Translations under genes and position numbers: made by a program
Part shown: positions 42,217 through 45,376 of the stretch, one piece after another
Layout: each line of letters starts with the position of its first letter
Numbering within the stretch: position 1 is the stretch's first letter
Assembly (NCBI GenBank): GCA_021324115.1
Contig: JAJPJS010000012.1
Location: forward strand, 1-45,376
Length of the DNA stretch: 45,376 nucleotides
DNA from: Nitrososphaerota archaeon
GTDB lineage: Archaea; Thermoproteota; Nitrososphaeria; Conexivisphaerales; DTJL01
Direction: 5' to 3'
The notes under the pieces: model-generated
The model's database searches: none
Seen by the model: the letters and a program-made list of their open reading frames with translations, nothing else
What the model was told of the DNA's origin: nothing

Positions 42217-42585
42217 ATGGATTCTATGGAAATAGACCTGAAGAGAGAATTGGTAATACGAGTGTCGAGCTCCAATTTCAAAGAAGAAGTAATAAAATCG
42301 AATCTTCCTGTTGTCCTGGATTTCTATGCCGGTTGGTGTGGTCCCTGCAGAATGGTAAGCCCGGCGATGGAACATCTATCTCGAGAATATGAAGGAAGGG
42401 TCAAGTTCGTCAAAATTGACACCGACGAAAACTCAGATGTCGCTAACAGCTTCAATATTCTGGCGCTCCCTACCATTTTACTCTTGGAATCAGGAAAGAT
42501 AAAAGATACAATAGTGGGAGCTAACCCTGTGGAACTTTATCGTCAGCACATCGATAAAATATTCAGAATTCAAGCCTCTGACTGA
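42217..42585 (+). CDS. trxA: Thioredoxin
   Basis: Disulfide reductase of about 122 residues with the thioredoxin fold: VVLDFYAGWCGPCRMVSPAME containing the WCGPC active site, KFVKIDTDENSDVA, and the cis-proline in LALPTILLLESG. ATG at 42217 is preferred; TTG at 42205 and ATG at 42226 are alternatives. Cytoplasmic, no signal peptide. No thioredoxin reductase nearby. Confidence 0.95.
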   Translation: MDSMEIDLKRELVIRVSSSNFKEEVIKSNLPVVLDFYAGWCGPCRMVSPAMEHLSREYEGRVKFVKIDTDENSDVANSFNILALPTILLLESGKIKDTIVGANPVELYRQHIDKIFRIQASD

Positions 42586-42823
42586 AAGACCGAAAACAAA
42601 CTTGGCTTGGTGGATCGAGAACGACTGAAAAGTGCACGGAGTGCGACCTTTCACTGACGGAATGCAGGAGCAGTCAGTCGAACGAAAAACATATGAGTAT
42701 TCCCTTTGATGTCTGCCTGCATACTACTCTCGGGAACCGAGTATCGTGGGATGCGATGTTACCTTATGTGAACGGAAGATTTGATCCATTTCTGTCGAAG
42801 CCTCCTGCTCGGCGAACTAGCGA

Positions 42824-43120
42824 TTGTATGCTCTTGAGCAGGCTAAACGAATCCAAGACATCATCAAGTGTAGGCTCAAGCGGGGTGCGATTTTGAGCCT
42901 TCCAGAGCCATCTGATGTTCTGAAGGATAAAGAAGTCAAGAACAAGACAATCAGCTTGGAACAGGCTTTGCCTGGAAGGTTCTGCCAAGAGTGCTGGGAA
43001 GTTGTTGTGCCTGGCAGGGTATACTATAACGTACACACTGAATCGATCGATTCTGATGGCATGGTTGAGTCGCACGACTTCTATGTATGCCAGAAATGCA
43101 AGAACATACTGGATAAGTAA
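42824..43120 (+). CDS. Possible zinc-ribbon protein (98 aa)
   Basis: A TTG-started frame with an N-terminal basic helix (ALEQAKRIQDIIKCRLKRG) and two Cys pairs, FCQECWEVV and YVCQKCKNIL, about 35 residues apart, a zinc-ribbon layout. No family recognised. It is favoured over the 158-codon opposite-strand frame at 42764-43240 because of the cysteine pairs and ordinary composition. Its upstream stop is TAG at 42818. Confidence 0.45.
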   Translation: MYALEQAKRIQDIIKCRLKRGAILSLPEPSDVLKDKEVKNKTISLEQALPGRFCQECWEVVVPGRVYYNVHTESIDSDGMVESHDFYVCQKCKNILDK

Positions 43121-43615
43121 CAGGGCCGTAACCGATATTTTGAGCAGATCGATTTCATATGGGCCGAAAGGGACACACACCTTGCGGGCGGTGGAACCCC
43201 TGGTCAGGGCTCCAAGAGTCCGAGCCTCAGAGGGTTTCAAACCTTCTTGTCATGTGACAATTGTTCATGTTTCGGCATTTACCCAACACTCAACTGAGAC
43301 TTACAATCAGAATAGGTCTGCAGTAGCCCGGGAGTTCCGACTGGAAAAATGGTCGGAAATTCGCTACACAGGCGTGCCCAGAATGCTTTTCACTGGATAT
43401 GCCGAGTCGGGACCGTCAACTGGGAAAGTAAACTCATGAAGACACATGACAATACCACGTCGATAACGGTTTCGTCTAGGATGCCTGGGCGGAGGAAAGT
43501 GGCATGTAAAAACAACGGGCTAGACGCAGAGGGACTGTGGCCAGAACTCAGGGAAAAACTCGACATGTTCGGGCAGATTGCCGGCGAGTGGGACATCGTG
43601 GATGTTCTATGATTA
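43121..43615. other. 495-base gap without a confident gene
   Basis: Several short frames occur, the best being ATG 43436-43612 (58 codons, ending EKLDMFGQIAGEWDIVDVL), which has no recognised family. The stretch 43185-43250 has G/C-rich complementary segments but does not fold into a tRNA by eye. Possibly decayed coding sequence. Confidence 0.4.
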
Positions 43616-44419
43616 TCACACTACTTGAAAGTGAAAGATTAGAAGCTGCCCCCACACGTCTGCGATCGCGACGGTGTAATCACCCTTTGGGAAAAGGTGG
43701 AATACGTAGTTTTCCCCTGTCCCCGTCCAGTAGCCTTTCGCACCAACATTGATACCGCCCGAGCACTGCTCTTTCCCAAAACACGGCGGTACTTGAAACG
43801 GCGCCAGTCCGAACATCATATTCTCTGAATACGACCTCATCTGTCCGGTCACGTTGATGATGACCTGGGCCATAGTGCTGTCTGGTAACATGGTATAACT
43901 GGTTGCAGGGGTAAAATCAATGCAGGGTATCGGGATCGGGAATGGCTCGGCCACAAGCAACGGTTCACCAGCCAGTGATACGTTTTGAGCAGAGTAATAG
44001 CCTTCGAAGATGGCAAAGTCTACAGGAAGGTGATTGGTGCAGTCGTTGTTGCTATAAGACCCCCAGTCCGTGACGTTGGAGTAGGCATCGAAACCTGGGA
44101 TTAGCGTGACGTTGTGGTCAAGTGTGTTGAACAGCATGGCTTCTACACCGATCGCCTGCCCCTGACCAATTATGGTGGCGTTGATCGAACCCATCAGTTG
44201 AACGCCATCAACCTGAGTTGAATTAGCGCTTACCGAATGGGACAAGTTATGGCTCTGATTGGCAGCAAACATTCCTAGTATGAACAAGGAACCGATGAGG
44301 ACTGCCAAGAGCAGAATGAGGATGGCTATCACAGAAAGGGCCATCACCGACACGCCTTTCCGCCCCCCATTATAGAGAGGCTTCCCGCTTTTCGCAGAAG
44401 GGTGTGGCACCACCCTCAC
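43616..44419 (-). CDS. Membrane-anchored extracytoplasmic protein, Asn-glycosylation rich
   Basis: A 267-residue protein with a basic N-terminus (about 25 residues), one membrane anchor (ALSVIAILILLLAVLIGSLF) and an outside domain carrying many Asn-X-Ser/Thr sequons (NQS, NLS, NST, NAT, NVT, NVS), typical of S-layer-exposed archaeal proteins. Four or more cysteines (NDCTN, IPCID, PPCFG, EQCSG) could form disulfides. No enzymatic motif. The GTG at 44419 is supported by GAGGAGGT seven bases upstream. Function unknown. Confidence 0.75.
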   Translation of the reverse strand: MRVVPHPSAKSGKPLYNGGRKGVSVMALSVIAILILLLAVLIGSLFILGMFAANQSHNLSHSVSANSTQVDGVQLMGSINATIIGQGQAIGVEAMLFNTLDHNVTLIPGFDAYSNVTDWGSYSNNDCTNHLPVDFAIFEGYYSAQNVSLAGEPLLVAEPFPIPIPCIDFTPATSYTMLPDSTMAQVIINVTGQMRSYSENMMFGLAPFQVPPCFGKEQCSGGINVGAKGYWTGTGENYVFHLFPKGDYTVAIADVWGQLLIFHFQVV

Positions 44420-44978
44420 ACCAAATACCTCCTCTAGGTAAGATTCTTTCTCTGTAAATATAATACTAACCTGCAGAACAGCACCTTTATTCTTCGTTCA
44501 AGTCTTGTTCGCGTCTTCCGCAAGAATCCATCGCGTGGATTTCTGGTCGTCCTGTCGGTTGATCTTTTGCCAACGCATCGATGTATTTCGGAACAGAAGT
44601 CACGGAGGCAGACTCGGTTTAAGTCCTCAATATCACCCTTCAGAATGACGTTCGGAGAGTATGTTACATCAAGGTAAGGTAAGTGTATGATAAATGAGAT
44701 GTTCACAAAAACGAGGCTACAGTTATAACACGTTCCCAGTTTGTATCTGTCTAAGGTAGCTCTCGAGAGAATATAGTGCTGACCGAAAGATCAGACTGGA
44801 AATGAGGCTCTTTAGAAACGGACGCAGTCGAGCTTTCTTCACCGCTCCTTCTCTTCGAGCCAGTCATGAATGATTATTGCACCTTTAGGTAAATGCATCG
44901 AGTAAAACAGATGACGACGCCGTTGACTTGGGCCCTTTTTGAGTAGATTGTCTATCTGATTTCTCTCAATGAGAGACA
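44420..44978. other. Gap of about 560 bases before the transposase
   Basis: No recognised gene. A 90-codon minus-strand frame (44434-44706) is basic and lacks family features. The left end of the insertion element should lie near its right border, but no terminal inverted repeat can be assigned because the other end is outside the window. Confidence 0.4.
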
Positions 44979-45376
44979 TTGACGGGATGCATCCAATCCC
45001 TCATGCTTGTCTTCAAAAGAGAAAGGACGCATCCCGAGGCCGTATTGTACGGCCTCTATCTGTACTGGATGGGGTTGAGTTTAAGGTGTGTGGCAGATGC
45101 CTTAGACCCGTTTGTGAAAAGAAGTCATGTAGCTGTATGGAAGTGGATACAGCTGTTCGGCAAGAACACAGTATTCCACAGGAGAAGGGTGACTGCATTC
45201 CTGGTTGATGAGACGTACATCAGGGTAGGTGAATATGACGCTTGGGTGTGGGTTGCGATAGAGCCCATCCACAGGTACATCCTAGGGGTGTACCTGTCAA
45301 GGTTCAGGAACATCATGGTTGCGGAGTTCTTTCTAAGAACACTTGTTAAGATCTACGGAAGGCATATGGTGTACAC
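44979..45376 (+). mobile_element. DDE transposase (IS6-like), N-terminal part
   Basis: The frame begins at TTG 44979 or ATG 45003 and runs off the window. The N-terminal part has a helix-turn-helix segment, LYLYWMGLSLRCVADALDPF followed by VKRSHVAVWKWIQLFGK. The catalytic core starts with FLVDETYIRVGEYDAWVWVA (first DDE aspartate) and continues IEPIHRYILGVYLS and FFLRTLVKIYGRHMVY, as in IS6/IS240-type and related archaeal transposases. The second Asp and the Glu are expected beyond the edge. Intactness cannot be judged. Confidence 0.85.

Noticed and set aside
42764-43240. 158-codon minus-strand frame
   Set aside because: Overlaps the zinc-ribbon-like frame on the other strand; no motif, and the end over 43185-43240 has a composition seen in noncoding DNA.
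43150-43255. Possible structured RNA or tRNA
   Set aside because: GAGGG TTTCAAA CCTTC looks like a T-arm, but the loop lacks the T-T-C placement and no acceptor or anticodon arm could be built around it.
1-45376. CRISPR array
   Set aside because: No regularly spaced direct repeats were seen, although a CARF-type regulator is present.

Overview
This window most likely comes from an archaeon of the Nitrososphaerota (Thaumarchaeota) or a close TACK relative. It encodes a eukaryote-like topoisomerase IB, a ribosomal protein L13e (absent from Euryarchaeota), the archaeal shikimate pathway (ADH synthase, DHQ synthase II, GHMP-type shikimate kinase), a grpE-dnaK-dnaJ cluster and tRNA genes with bulge-helix-bulge introns. 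No ammonia-oxidation genes are present, so physiology cannot be read from it. TTG is a very common start codon, and neighbouring genes are often joined by TTGA or ATGA stop/start overlaps.

Layout. 1-3.15 kb: accessory, GC-richer left flank with a partial ribbon-helix-helix protein, a truncated SnoaL-like gene, an AlkZ-like winged-helix protein and a gene-poor AT-rich stretch with a possible tRNA remnant and a pair of tiny membrane ORFs. 3.16-10.45 kb, minus strand: tRNA-Ala, topoisomerase IB plus S9 peptidase, then dnaJ, dnaK and grpE. 10.6-17.7 kb: an ABC exporter pair, a LigB-type dioxygenase, a MoeA-like gene, a class V aminotransferase and proline dehydrogenase.

17.9-34.4 kb is the core. 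A plus-strand operon runs aspartate kinase, ADH synthase, DHQ synthase II, aroD, aroE, shikimate kinase, aroA, aroC, a chorismate mutase-aminotransferase fusion and tyrA. It meets a minus-strand trpEGDCFBA operon whose last stop codon overlaps that of tyrA. Together they take aspartate through chorismate to tyrosine and tryptophan. A second tryptophan synthase beta gene (trpB2) diverges from trpE. The two promoter regions share a 15-bp operator-like sequence, ATACATCAA(T/A)GTA(T/C)A, which suggests one regulator for the whole aromatic regulon.

35.9-40 kb: a tRNA-Tyr interrupted by three introns, L13e, an OGG1-type glycosylase, a cobalamin adenosyltransferase, a family 5 uracil-DNA glycosylase and a DUF2877 protein. 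40.4-45.4 kb: small regulators (C2H2 zinc finger, CARF-HTH), a membrane protein, thioredoxin, a zinc-ribbon-like protein, an exported glycoprotein-like protein and a DDE transposase cut by the window edge. No CRISPR array, rRNA or replication origin was seen.

The strongest unusual observations are the three-intron tRNA-Tyr, whose splice sites all fit 4-bp BHB motifs, the shared aro/trp operator candidate, the palindromic leader of the aro operon, and two probable CTG start codons.
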